A stretch of 64,000 nucleotides of DNA from the NCBI RefSeq assembly GCF_027627455.1, contig NZ_CP115483.1, positions 3,596,001-3,660,000 on the forward strand. The letters are read 5' to 3'. A model generated the notes under the pieces. The model was not told the DNA's origin. It saw only the letters and a list, made by a program, of their open reading frames with translations, and did not search any database. Shown in pieces: positions 44,302 through 52,201 of the stretch; position 1 is the stretch's first letter, and each line of letters opens with the position of its first letter. Source of the stretch: Sphingobacterium sp. SYP-B4668 (GTDB lineage: Bacteria > Bacteroidota > Bacteroidia > Sphingobacteriales > Sphingobacteriaceae). Both the position numbers and the translations under genes were made by a program.

Positions 44302-45504
44302 TTAAATCGGTTTTTTAGAAATATGGATTTCATTTCCCTGGATCTGGTGACGGAATGCGACCGAAAACGAGAGACCTTTCAGGAGTTTATCCAAATTCTC
44401 TTCCAGATGGAGCTTACCACTGAATGTCCGCGTAGACACTTCCGGATCGCAGTTGATTTTCACCCCGTAGTAGCGGGACAGCTGCTCCGCTATCTCCCCA
44501 AATGGGGTAGCCTCGAATGAGTAGTAGCCATGTATCCAGCTGGTCAGCCTTGTGGCATCTACCTGGGTCTTGCGGGCTTGGCCATTGGCCTGTTCAAACA
44601 TTTGGTTAGGCGCTAGATAAGCCATTTTTAGACCCGCATTGACCTGCACCTTGCCCGACTGCAGGATCACTTGCTGCACTTTTACATCCGCGTAGCCCGA
44701 CACCGAAAAACGTGTCCCTAAGACCTGTACCGAGAGGTCGCGAGTGGTCACGATAAATGGGCGTTCCGGTTGATGTGCAACATCTAAGAACACCTCCCCA
44801 TCGACATATATCTCCCTTTTGTCTTTCGCAAATACCACCGGATAGGTAATGGTTGTCCCCGAGTTGACCCACACTTTGGTCCCGTCTTCCAACTCCAGCA
44901 TCGAGCGTTTGCCGTGCGGGGTAATCAGCTGATTGAAAGGCGTGAGCACCTGCTGTGCTTCTTTGTCATTCGAGGTCAGTACATGGCCATCCTTGTAAAC
45001 AATCTCTGGATTCTTGCCTTCCAAATACGTCTTCTCCGTACCCGAAAGCACCAAGGAGACCTGCTCCGGCTTTTCATCGCTAACCACTTGGCTACGTTGC
45101 ACAAATTGAGCGAGGGACATATTTTCGGTATCCGGGAGGGCATCCCGCTGTGCGACTCGCACCCCTACAAATAACAGGACGATAGCGGCCACGGCGGCAG
45201 CATACCATAGCTGGGGCCGCAGGCGGCGTATATGTTGGGTTGGCGCCACAGGCTGTGCAGCAGTGATGGCCTGCCAAAGGTCTTCTTCCTCCACCGTAGA
45301 CAAATGGGGCTGGTTATCGTGTAGCAGATCCATATATTGACAGGCCTGCTTATAGTCGTCCGATACCGCGCCTTGGCTATATGCGTCCCAAAATAGACGT
45401 ATTTCCGACGTGGGACTCGTCCACTTTGCGATGAAGTAGTCGTCCTGAAGAAAATCTTCAAATGTAAATGCATTGTACTGTTCAACAGTCCTTCCTAAAG
45501 ACAT
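44302..45504 (-). CDS. FecR-family anti-sigma factor (mannan locus)
   Basis: A 400-aa single-pass inner-membrane protein. A cytoplasmic N-terminal part (about 1-80) should hold the sigma factor; the membrane segment is at about 85-107 (LWYAAAVAAIVLLFVGVRVA); the periplasmic part has the FecR domain (RSMLELEDGTKVWVNSGTTITY, GEVFLDVAHQPERPFIV) and a C-terminal DUF4974/STN-like domain (TPFGEIAEQLSRYYGVKI). It passes the signal from the SusC STN domain to the sigma factor. Lies between sigma gene and susC in the operon. Confidence 0.95.
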   Translation of the reverse strand: MSLGRTVEQYNAFTFEDFLQDDYFIAKWTSPTSEIRLFWDAYSQGAVSDDYKQACQYMDLLHDNQPHLSTVEEEDLWQAITAAQPVAPTQHIRRLRPQLWYAAAVAAIVLLFVGVRVAQRDALPDTENMSLAQFVQRSQVVSDEKPEQVSLVLSGTEKTYLEGKNPEIVYKDGHVLTSNDKEAQQVLTPFNQLITPHGKRSMLELEDGTKVWVNSGTTITYPVVFAKDKREIYVDGEVFLDVAHQPERPFIVTTRDLSVQVLGTRFSVSGYADVKVQQVILQSGKVQVNAGLKMAYLAPNQMFEQANGQARKTQVDATRLTSWIHGYYSFEATPFGEIAEQLSRYYGVKINCDPEVSTRTFSGKLHLEENLDKLLKGLSFSVAFRHQIQGNEIHISKKPI

Positions 45505-45581
45505 AGATTTATTGGTTATTTAAGGAAGGACAATCTTGCGGAAATTATATACTCACTATTTTCACTTTTTTTGAAAAAAAA

Positions 45582-46127
45582 TCACTTAAGCTCCATTTTC
45601 AACCGTGACAGCGAGCGATACAGCACATTCGAGACCGATTGCGGATTCATGTCCATCAAAATGCCAATATCGGGGATAGACATCCCCTCTACAAAACGGC
45701 AATGCACGATTTCGCGCTGCCGGGCGGTGAGCAATGCCGTTAGCCTATCAAAACGTTGGGACGATGCCAATGCTTCCTCTGCTCGCTCCAGCGTATTCTC
45801 TTCCACAGAGGTCTCCGATGCCTTGTACAAGTTGTCCACATGCCGAGCATAGTTTATCTTGCGCTTCTCCTGGTTCAGGAGCGCATTTTTGAGGGATATG
45901 AAGAGATAGATCTTGATATTGTCCACCTGTCTTAAGGAATGGCTATGCTGGTGTAATCGCAGAAACAAATCCTGGATGCAGTCCTTAATAAGCTCCTCGT
46001 CCGTCGAAAACTGACGGCCATAACGGAACAATGACTGTAAGTGGCTTTGATAGATGTATTTGAATACCATCTCATCCCCCATCTTCAATCGCTCCCATAA
46101 TTCCTTATCAGATCTTTCAGCAGACAT
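45582..46127 (-). CDS. ECF-type RNA polymerase sigma-70 factor (mannan locus)
   Basis: A 181-aa factor with region 2 (residues 15-85; FKYIYQSHLQSLFRYGRQF and DCIQDLFLRLHQH) and region 4 (about 120-180; ALLTARQREIVHCRFVEGMSIPDIGILMDM with SVSNVLYRSLSRLK). It should drive the susC-susD-GH76 operon when its FecR partner releases it, a standard trans-envelope relay in Bacteroidota. First gene of the operon; its promoter lies in the 170 bp before the gene, where a TTTGTATATACAAA palindrome occurs. Confidence 0.95.
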   Translation of the reverse strand: MSAERSDKELWERLKMGDEMVFKYIYQSHLQSLFRYGRQFSTDEELIKDCIQDLFLRLHQHSHSLRQVDNIKIYLFISLKNALLNQEKRKINYARHVDNLYKASETSVEENTLERAEEALASSQRFDRLTALLTARQREIVHCRFVEGMSIPDIGILMDMNPQSVSNVLYRSLSRLKMELK

Positions 46128-46197
46128 TACTTCATGGCTTGTATTATTGGTTCGTTTCGTTACCCAGAAACCTCAAATCACGTGCTCCTAGTATAGG

Positions 46198-46211
46198 TTT
46201 GTATATACAAA
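46198..46211. promoter_or_regulatory. 14-bp perfect palindrome upstream of the mannan-locus sigma gene
   Basis: TTTGTATATACAAA, 71 bp before the sigma-factor ATG. Its core TGTATATACA also occurs at 58963-58972 before the glycosidase gene. It may be a regulator site, or chance in AT-rich DNA. Confidence 0.35.
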
Positions 46212-46297
46212 AAACGTTTTAGCAACGATAATCGGCTAAATTAAAAAAAAGACACAACATTTTATGTTTTTCTATAATTATCTCATAACCGGCGAAT

Positions 46298-46540
46298 ATG
46301 GAGGGGATTTGCGCGGGTTATGCGGTAATTGATGCCTCTGGCGATATGAGCCCATTATCTACCCAGGTCACCATTGCGAGACTACAGCTTGCGGGTGTGA
46401 CCCCAATTACCACCACGGCCGTCATCAGCGAAATCCTAAAAAGTTGGGGACATCAAAATGCATTGACCTATGCTCAAGCGCTATCAGCCGTCATGCCCAA
46501 CTATCAAACGCTAATCGAAAGCTATAACAAGGCAAGATAG
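46298..46540 (+). pseudogene. C-terminal fragment of an isochorismatase-family hydrolase
   Basis: The 80-codon frame reads GYAVIDASGDMSPLSTQVTIA, RLQLAGVTPITTTAVISEI and MPNYQTLIESYNKAR, which matches the last third of YcaC-type cysteine hydrolases (from the VDASG strand on). The catalytic Asp, Lys and Cys that lie earlier in such proteins are missing, and the frame is closed by a TAA four codons before its first ATG. It is therefore a remnant, not a functional gene. It differs in sequence from the intact homologue at 31546 and so is not a recent copy of it. Confidence 0.65.
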
Positions 46541-46777
46541 CAGACCTCCTTTTTCTAAAAAACCGGTTTTCCAGTTTTAGCAAGAGCCGTTTACCCCTAT
46601 ACGTTAAATGCCACTGACAATGTTCAAGTATTTACGCAAAAGAGAGGAAGGGTATCGCGGTGGAGATTTGCCAGTTGCATAGCAGATAAACAAAAACCAA
46701 TCAGCTCACCTTCTGATTATTGGTTTTTAACCAAAAGTAAATAAAACAACTAGATTAGACATCCAAAATTTAAATCT
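46541..46777 (+). other. leader of the second susC gene with hairpin
   Basis: No gene. The notable element is a terminator-like hairpin (46692-46728): AAAAACCAA + TCAG pairs with CTGA + TTGGTTTTT, with a 3-nt bulge, ending in T5, about 50 bp before the susC ATG. It may end the transcript of the old hydrolase remnant, or form a leader attenuator of susC. No clean TAnnTTTG promoter was found here. Confidence 0.4.
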
Positions 46778-49700
46778 ATGGTAATCAATAACTATCTCCA
46801 TTCACTTATTGATAAAATACTGGGCAAACCAGCATTTATCTTATTGTTGTGGACCCTAGTAGCACCATTGCTGGTATTAGGACAACAGAAATCCATCACG
46901 GGTACCGTGACGGATGCCACGACCAACCAACCTATCCAAGGTGTAGCGGTACAGCTGCAAAATAGCTCCTCAGGTACAAGTACAAAGGCCGATGGAACCT
47001 TCTCGCTCCAAGTGCCCGCGAACGCTGTATTGCAAATTTCGTCTGTGGGGTATACATCACAGACCATTACAGTTGGAAACAAAAACGAATTTCGAATTCA
47101 ACTGACGTCAACCAACGAGTCTTTAGAAGAGGTTGTCGTGGTGGGATACGGTACTATGCGGAAAAAGGACCTTACCGGCTCCATCATTCAAATCCGCCCA
47201 GACCGAATCGCAAATGAAAACCCGCGTACCGTACAGGATATCTTGCGGGGTACACCAGGCTTGAACGTAGGCTTCAGCTCGTCGGCAAAGGGAGGCGGCT
47301 CGCTGCAAATCCGCGGACAGCGCTCAGTATATACTGATGGAAATCACAATAGCCCACTGATCGTGATGGATGGCATGTTTTTCTATGGCGAGCTATCCGA
47401 GATCAATCCTGACGATATCGAACAGATAGATGTACTAAAAGATGCATCGGCAGCTGCTGTCTATGGCTCGAAAGCGGCCAATGGCGTCATCATTATCTCA
47501 ACCAAGAAGGGTAAAGTGGGCAAACCGGTCATCAACGTGACGGCAAATTTTGGAGCTACTGGCCCCAGTGATTTTCGCAAAAGATGGGACAAGGATGCCT
47601 ATATGCAACATCGCCAGGATTGGTTTACCAAGAGTACCTATGGCGTGAATCAAGAGACGGGTGCATATGAAGCGTATCAAACGGGTCTGCATAGTCAGCA
47701 ACCTGGATTTTTTATGCGACCAGATCAATTGCCCGCTAACATTTCTCTCGACAGCTGGCGCGCGTACAGCGCCAATAGTGCCAACGAATCAGATCTGAGC
47801 ATCTGGGCACGACGACTGGGATTCACCGGGAATGCTCTACAAAATTTTGTCAATGGAAAAACTGTTGATTGGACAGACAAAACCTTTAGAACAGGCTTTG
47901 ACCAAGACTATAATGCCAGTATAAGTGGTGCGAGCGATCGGACGAATTACTACCTCTCGATGGGCTATCTGAAGAACCAAGGCGCGGTGGTGAGCGACAA
48001 TTACCGGGCAGTGCGTGCCAACATGAAAGTGAATTCGAAGGTAACTGACTGGTTTGAAATCGGTGCCAACGTCAACTTCCAGGATCGCTCCGATGGCAAT
48101 GTAGACATCGATATGGATCAAATGATGCGCAACAGCCCCTACGCCGACTATGCGGACGAAATGGGCAACCCGCTGCAATTCCCATTGAATGATGAATTCA
48201 GCCAACGCGGATACAACTACGATTTCCAACGGAAGTATTTGGAACTGGACAAGGGATTCACGGTGTTCAACACGATATTGCAGGCTAAGCTTAAACTGCC
48301 TTTCAATATCACGTACTCCTTCAATGCATCACCGCGCTATCAGTTCTTCTACGACCGCTATTTTATGTCTGCAAATCTACCCGGATCTGACCCGAAAGTA
48401 CGTGGTGCTAACCGGGAGTCGGCCAAACGCTTTGATTGGTCTTTGAACAATACCATCACTTGGGAACACACCTTTGCCGAGAAGCACCGCCTGAATGTGA
48501 CCCTTGTCCAAGAAGCGGAACAGCTGCGATCCTGGCAAGAACGGATCGAGGCACGCAATATTTTGCCCTCCGATGTACTGGGATACCACAACGTAGGAAT
48601 GGGAAATAAAGAAGAAAGTAATTATTCCAGTAGCGATACACATGAAACAGCGGATGCGCTAATGGCCCGCTTGTTTTACAATTACGATGATCGCTATATG
48701 GTGACGGGGACCATCCGACGGGATGGATACTCGGCCTTCGGCTCGACTGATCCGTACGGCATATTTCCGTCCCTGGGCGGCGCGTGGACATTTACCAACG
48801 AAAAATTCTTCAAATGGAAAGACATCATGAGCTCCGGTAAACTGCGGGTCTCTTATGGTAAAAATGGTAATCGATCACTGGGTTCGCCCTATTTGGCATT
48901 AGCCAACCTTTCTAGGGGTGGTGGAAAGATGCAAGGCTATCTTAACGCCACAGGCCAGCTGCAACTGTACCGTTACCTGATGATGGACCGATTGGCAAGT
49001 CCTAATCTGGAGTGGGAAAAGACAGCTGCATGGAACGTGGGATTGGATTTTGGATTTCTGAACGACCGCATATCAGGTACCATTGAATATTACAATATGC
49101 AGACCCACGACATGATCATGGATCAACGTATAGCCGGCTTCTCAGGTTTTAAAAGTATTACAACCAATCTCGGTCTGGTAGAAAATAAGGGTATCGAAGT
49201 TGCATTGAATACCCAAAATTTTGACCGTGAAAATTTCCGCTGGTCCACGACATTTGGATTTTCCTACAATAAGAATCGGATTAAACACCTGTACTATGAT
49301 TATGAAAACGTGCTCGATGCAGCGGGTAACATAACGGGACAAAAAGAGAAAGACGACACTACAAACAAATGGTTTATTGGGCAATCCATCAATACTATCT
49401 GGGATTACCAGGTGACGGGCATATGGCAAACACATGAAATTGACGAAGCGGACCAATACGGCCAAGAACCGGGCGACCCTAAGGTAACCAATCATTATAC
49501 AGGTGATGATGTCGTGAATGCGGACGGCTCGGTCACACATGTCTATAATAATCAGGATAAAGTATTTCTCGGAGAGAGCGTCGCGCCTTACCATTGGTCT
49601 TTGCGTAACGAATTTGTGCTTTGGAAAGACTTGAGCGTATCCTTCCAAATCTATTCGTACATGGGACACAAAAGCTTGTCGGGTAATTACCTCAACAACG

Positions 49701-50047
49701 ACGATGATGGAGGACGTGTGCAATATGCACTGGCCAACTTGCCACAAAAAGAATACTGGACCCCGGATAACCCCACAAATAAATTTGGTCGGATAGAAGC
49801 TAAGGGACCACAAGGTGCAAATGGCGCCCAAAAATTGTATAACCGGTCCTTCATCCGATTGGATAATATCTCCGCCGGATATACACTACCGCAGCGATGG
49901 ACATCCATGTACAATATAAACCGGGTCAAGGTATTTGGCGCCGTGCGGAATACCGCGACTTGGGCACAGGAATGGATCTACGGGGACCCAGAGACTGGAT
50001 CGTGGGCTTCACGGACATTTACCCTAGGATTGAATTTAACTTTTTAG
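46778..50047 (+). CDS. SusC/RagA-family TonB-linked outer-membrane transporter (second locus)
   Basis: A 1089-aa TonB-dependent transporter without an STN domain. After the signal (cleavage near VLGQQ) come a carboxypeptidase-like domain (about 35-110; KSITGTVTDATTNQPIQGVAV), a TonB-box-like EEVVVVGYG, the plug (PLIVMDGMFFYGELSEINPDDIEQIDVLKDASAAAVYG) and a 22-strand-type barrel ending in FTLGLNLTF. The lack of STN means that, unlike the neighbouring mannan locus, it is not wired to a FecR relay. Followed by its SusD partner after 19 bp. Confidence 0.95.
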   Translation: MVINNYLHSLIDKILGKPAFILLLWTLVAPLLVLGQQKSITGTVTDATTNQPIQGVAVQLQNSSSGTSTKADGTFSLQVPANAVLQISSVGYTSQTITVGNKNEFRIQLTSTNESLEEVVVVGYGTMRKKDLTGSIIQIRPDRIANENPRTVQDILRGTPGLNVGFSSSAKGGGSLQIRGQRSVYTDGNHNSPLIVMDGMFFYGELSEINPDDIEQIDVLKDASAAAVYGSKAANGVIIISTKKGKVGKPVINVTANFGATGPSDFRKRWDKDAYMQHRQDWFTKSTYGVNQETGAYEAYQTGLHSQQPGFFMRPDQLPANISLDSWRAYSANSANESDLSIWARRLGFTGNALQNFVNGKTVDWTDKTFRTGFDQDYNASISGASDRTNYYLSMGYLKNQGAVVSDNYRAVRANMKVNSKVTDWFEIGANVNFQDRSDGNVDIDMDQMMRNSPYADYADEMGNPLQFPLNDEFSQRGYNYDFQRKYLELDKGFTVFNTILQAKLKLPFNITYSFNASPRYQFFYDRYFMSANLPGSDPKVRGANRESAKRFDWSLNNTITWEHTFAEKHRLNVTLVQEAEQLRSWQERIEARNILPSDVLGYHNVGMGNKEESNYSSSDTHETADALMARLFYNYDDRYMVTGTIRRDGYSAFGSTDPYGIFPSLGGAWTFTNEKFFKWKDIMSSGKLRVSYGKNGNRSLGSPYLALANLSRGGGKMQGYLNATGQLQLYRYLMMDRLASPNLEWEKTAAWNVGLDFGFLNDRISGTIEYYNMQTHDMIMDQRIAGFSGFKSITTNLGLVENKGIEVALNTQNFDRENFRWSTTFGFSYNKNRIKHLYYDYENVLDAAGNITGQKEKDDTTNKWFIGQSINTIWDYQVTGIWQTHEIDEADQYGQEPGDPKVTNHYTGDDVVNADGSVTHVYNNQDKVFLGESVAPYHWSLRNEFVLWKDLSVSFQIYSYMGHKSLSGNYLNNDDDGGRVQYALANLPQKEYWTPDNPTNKFGRIEAKGPQGANGAQKLYNRSFIRLDNISAGYTLPQRWTSMYNINRVKVFGAVRNTATWAQEWIYGDPETGSWASRTFTLGLNLTF

Positions 50048-50066
50048 ACGACTAAGAACCGACAAG

Positions 50067-52076
50067 ATGAAGAATATAACACGACAACTAAACCGTACAG
50101 CATTTGCCTTGCTGATGGGTGCCACCTTATTGGGCAGCAGCTGTTCGCGGGATTTTTTAAATCCGGATCCCCTATCATTCTATGAGCCCGGGTCCACTTT
50201 CAACACCAAATCTGGATTGGAGGCAGCTATGGCGATCAACGATCGTCACCTCAAATTGTATTGGATGACCGATCATAATGAAATGCTCTCATTGGGTACA
50301 GAATATATCTTTTCCGAATTGATGGTGGCTTCGGCGACAGATAAGCGGACTATGCTTGCCGATGTGGCCAATATGCTGACGCCTACCAGCGATGACGGTA
50401 CGGCTAACAATCTGGACAGGACCAACAGCCTGTGGTATTTTTGGGACGAAACCTACAACGGTATTCGAAATGCAAATACCATCCTCCACTATGTGGACCA
50501 GGTGCAGGGTCTGGACGAGGTGACCAAAAATAGATTTAAGGGACAGGCCTATTTCCATCGCTCATTTCGCTATTTGGCCTTAGTCTTTCAATATGGTGAT
50601 GTCCCACTAGTCACCAAATTACTGGAAGTACCTAAGCAAAATTACCGCACGACCGAACGGGAGGCTATTCTAAAAATGATCACTCGTGATATGGAGCTTG
50701 CCGTAGAATGGGTTCCAAATCAAAGTGAAATAGGCCTGATCGGAATGGTGAATAAGGGAGCCTGTCGTATGTTGCTCGCAAAATGTTATCTAGCGACTGG
50801 CGAATATGAAAAAGCGAAGGAACAAACCGACATCTTGATCAATCAGTCTGGCTATGCACTGATGCAGAATACCTTCGGTACCTTTAACGACGGTGGTGAG
50901 CCGCAAACTTGGCCGATTACTAGAAATGTAATCTGGGATTTGCATCGCGCCGAGAATAAATTGATCTCGACAAATAAAGAAGTGATTATGGGGATGCCCA
51001 ACAGGGGGTCGGATGCGGAATCTTTTGTCAAAATGCTGACGATGCGCGTCCTGTATCCCTTCGTTTTTGACAATAGGCTGCAGGCGAAAGATGGAAGGCA
51101 GGCCTTGCTCAATATCCGTCGTAATACGACAGACTACAATGCCAAATACGATTATATGCGGGCTTTCGGACGGGGAATAGCGACCTTTCGCCCCACTCGT
51201 TTTCATATGACCAACTTATGGCGTGTCAATGGGGTAATGGATGAAACCGACTTGCGCCATAGCTCTTCGACGGGCAACTGGATCCGTATGGAAGACTACA
51301 AGGTGAACAACAAGGCATCGACCGAATTTGGCAAACCGCTCGCGCTTTTCAATCCTGACAATGGAAACTTACTGTGCAGCGACACCATTCGCCGTTGGTT
51401 TGATGTACCGCATTACAAACTGTATATGGATGACCCCATCGCGGAAGCCAATATAGTGGGTTCTGACGGACATCGTGGTGCTACAAACGGAGGGAATGCA
51501 GACTGGTACCTCTACCGCCTGGCAGAAGCATACCTTTTAAGGGCGGAAGCAAAATTTTACATCAACCCTAGCGATCCTACGATTAAAGATGACCTGAATG
51601 CCATAAGGCAGCGCGCGCAATGTAGCCAGCTGTACCAAGGTGCTGTCACGATTGGAGATATCATGAACGAGCGGGCCCGCGAGCTGTATTGGGAAGAATG
51701 GCGCAATGTGGAATTGAAACGCGTATCGTTGTGCTTAGCCCGTAGTGGCAGACCTGATGAATGGGGAAATACCTACTCGTTGGCAACTTTTGACAAACAA
51801 ACGGGTACAGACCCAGCTGGTGGAAGCTATTGGTACCAACGTATCGTACATTACAGCATGTACAACAAAGGGCCGGTCGAAATCAATGCTCCAGGGATCA
51901 GTAAACCCAACTACACAATGGATAAAAAGAATATGTACTGGCCTATCCCCAATGCTGCCATTACCTCTAACATAAACGGACAACTCAGTCAAAACTACGG
52001 CTATACGGGCTATAATGCTGCTACTCCAAAATGGGATAACTGGGAGGATGCTGTCGCTGATGAAAGCACATTTTAG
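50067..52076 (+). CDS. SusD/RagB-family outer-membrane lipoprotein (second locus)
   Basis: A 669-aa SusD-type protein with signal ending GSSCSRDFLNPDP (lipid-anchored Cys). Family blocks: KNRFKGQAYFHRSFRYLALVFQYGDVPLV, LYRLAEAYLLRAEAKFYIN, LNAIRQRAQCSQLY and ARELYWEEWRNVELKRVSLCLA. It pairs with the SusC before it. No hydrolase follows on the same strand; the next genes converge from the other side, so the imported substrate is not evident. Ends at a strong terminator. Confidence 0.95.
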   Translation: MKNITRQLNRTAFALLMGATLLGSSCSRDFLNPDPLSFYEPGSTFNTKSGLEAAMAINDRHLKLYWMTDHNEMLSLGTEYIFSELMVASATDKRTMLADVANMLTPTSDDGTANNLDRTNSLWYFWDETYNGIRNANTILHYVDQVQGLDEVTKNRFKGQAYFHRSFRYLALVFQYGDVPLVTKLLEVPKQNYRTTEREAILKMITRDMELAVEWVPNQSEIGLIGMVNKGACRMLLAKCYLATGEYEKAKEQTDILINQSGYALMQNTFGTFNDGGEPQTWPITRNVIWDLHRAENKLISTNKEVIMGMPNRGSDAESFVKMLTMRVLYPFVFDNRLQAKDGRQALLNIRRNTTDYNAKYDYMRAFGRGIATFRPTRFHMTNLWRVNGVMDETDLRHSSSTGNWIRMEDYKVNNKASTEFGKPLALFNPDNGNLLCSDTIRRWFDVPHYKLYMDDPIAEANIVGSDGHRGATNGGNADWYLYRLAEAYLLRAEAKFYINPSDPTIKDDLNAIRQRAQCSQLYQGAVTIGDIMNERARELYWEEWRNVELKRVSLCLARSGRPDEWGNTYSLATFDKQTGTDPAGGSYWYQRIVHYSMYNKGPVEINAPGISKPNYTMDKKNMYWPIPNAAITSNINGQLSQNYGYTGYNAATPKWDNWEDAVADESTF

Positions 52077-52122
52077 AGAACAGGAACAGCTGGATGAAGC
52101 TTCCTAAAAATACCTATTCAAA

Positions 52123-52153
52123 AATAGCCGCTTGGGGACACCAAGCGGCTATT
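52123..52153. terminator. bidirectional terminator between susD2 and the cytochrome/HEAT gene
   Basis: Perfect 13-bp stem AATAGCCGCTTGG / CCAAGCGGCTATT with a 5-nt loop between convergent genes; T-rich on the plus side, with a T-rich stretch also on the minus side. Confidence 0.8.
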
Positions 52154-52201
52154 CTTTTATTGATGGGTCTCCTACCCATCTATTATGGAGCATTCAGCTT
52201 C

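Noticed and set aside
49142..49831. 229-codon open frame antisense to the second susC
   Set aside because: Fully inside a confident SusC gene, no family features, no promoter or start context.
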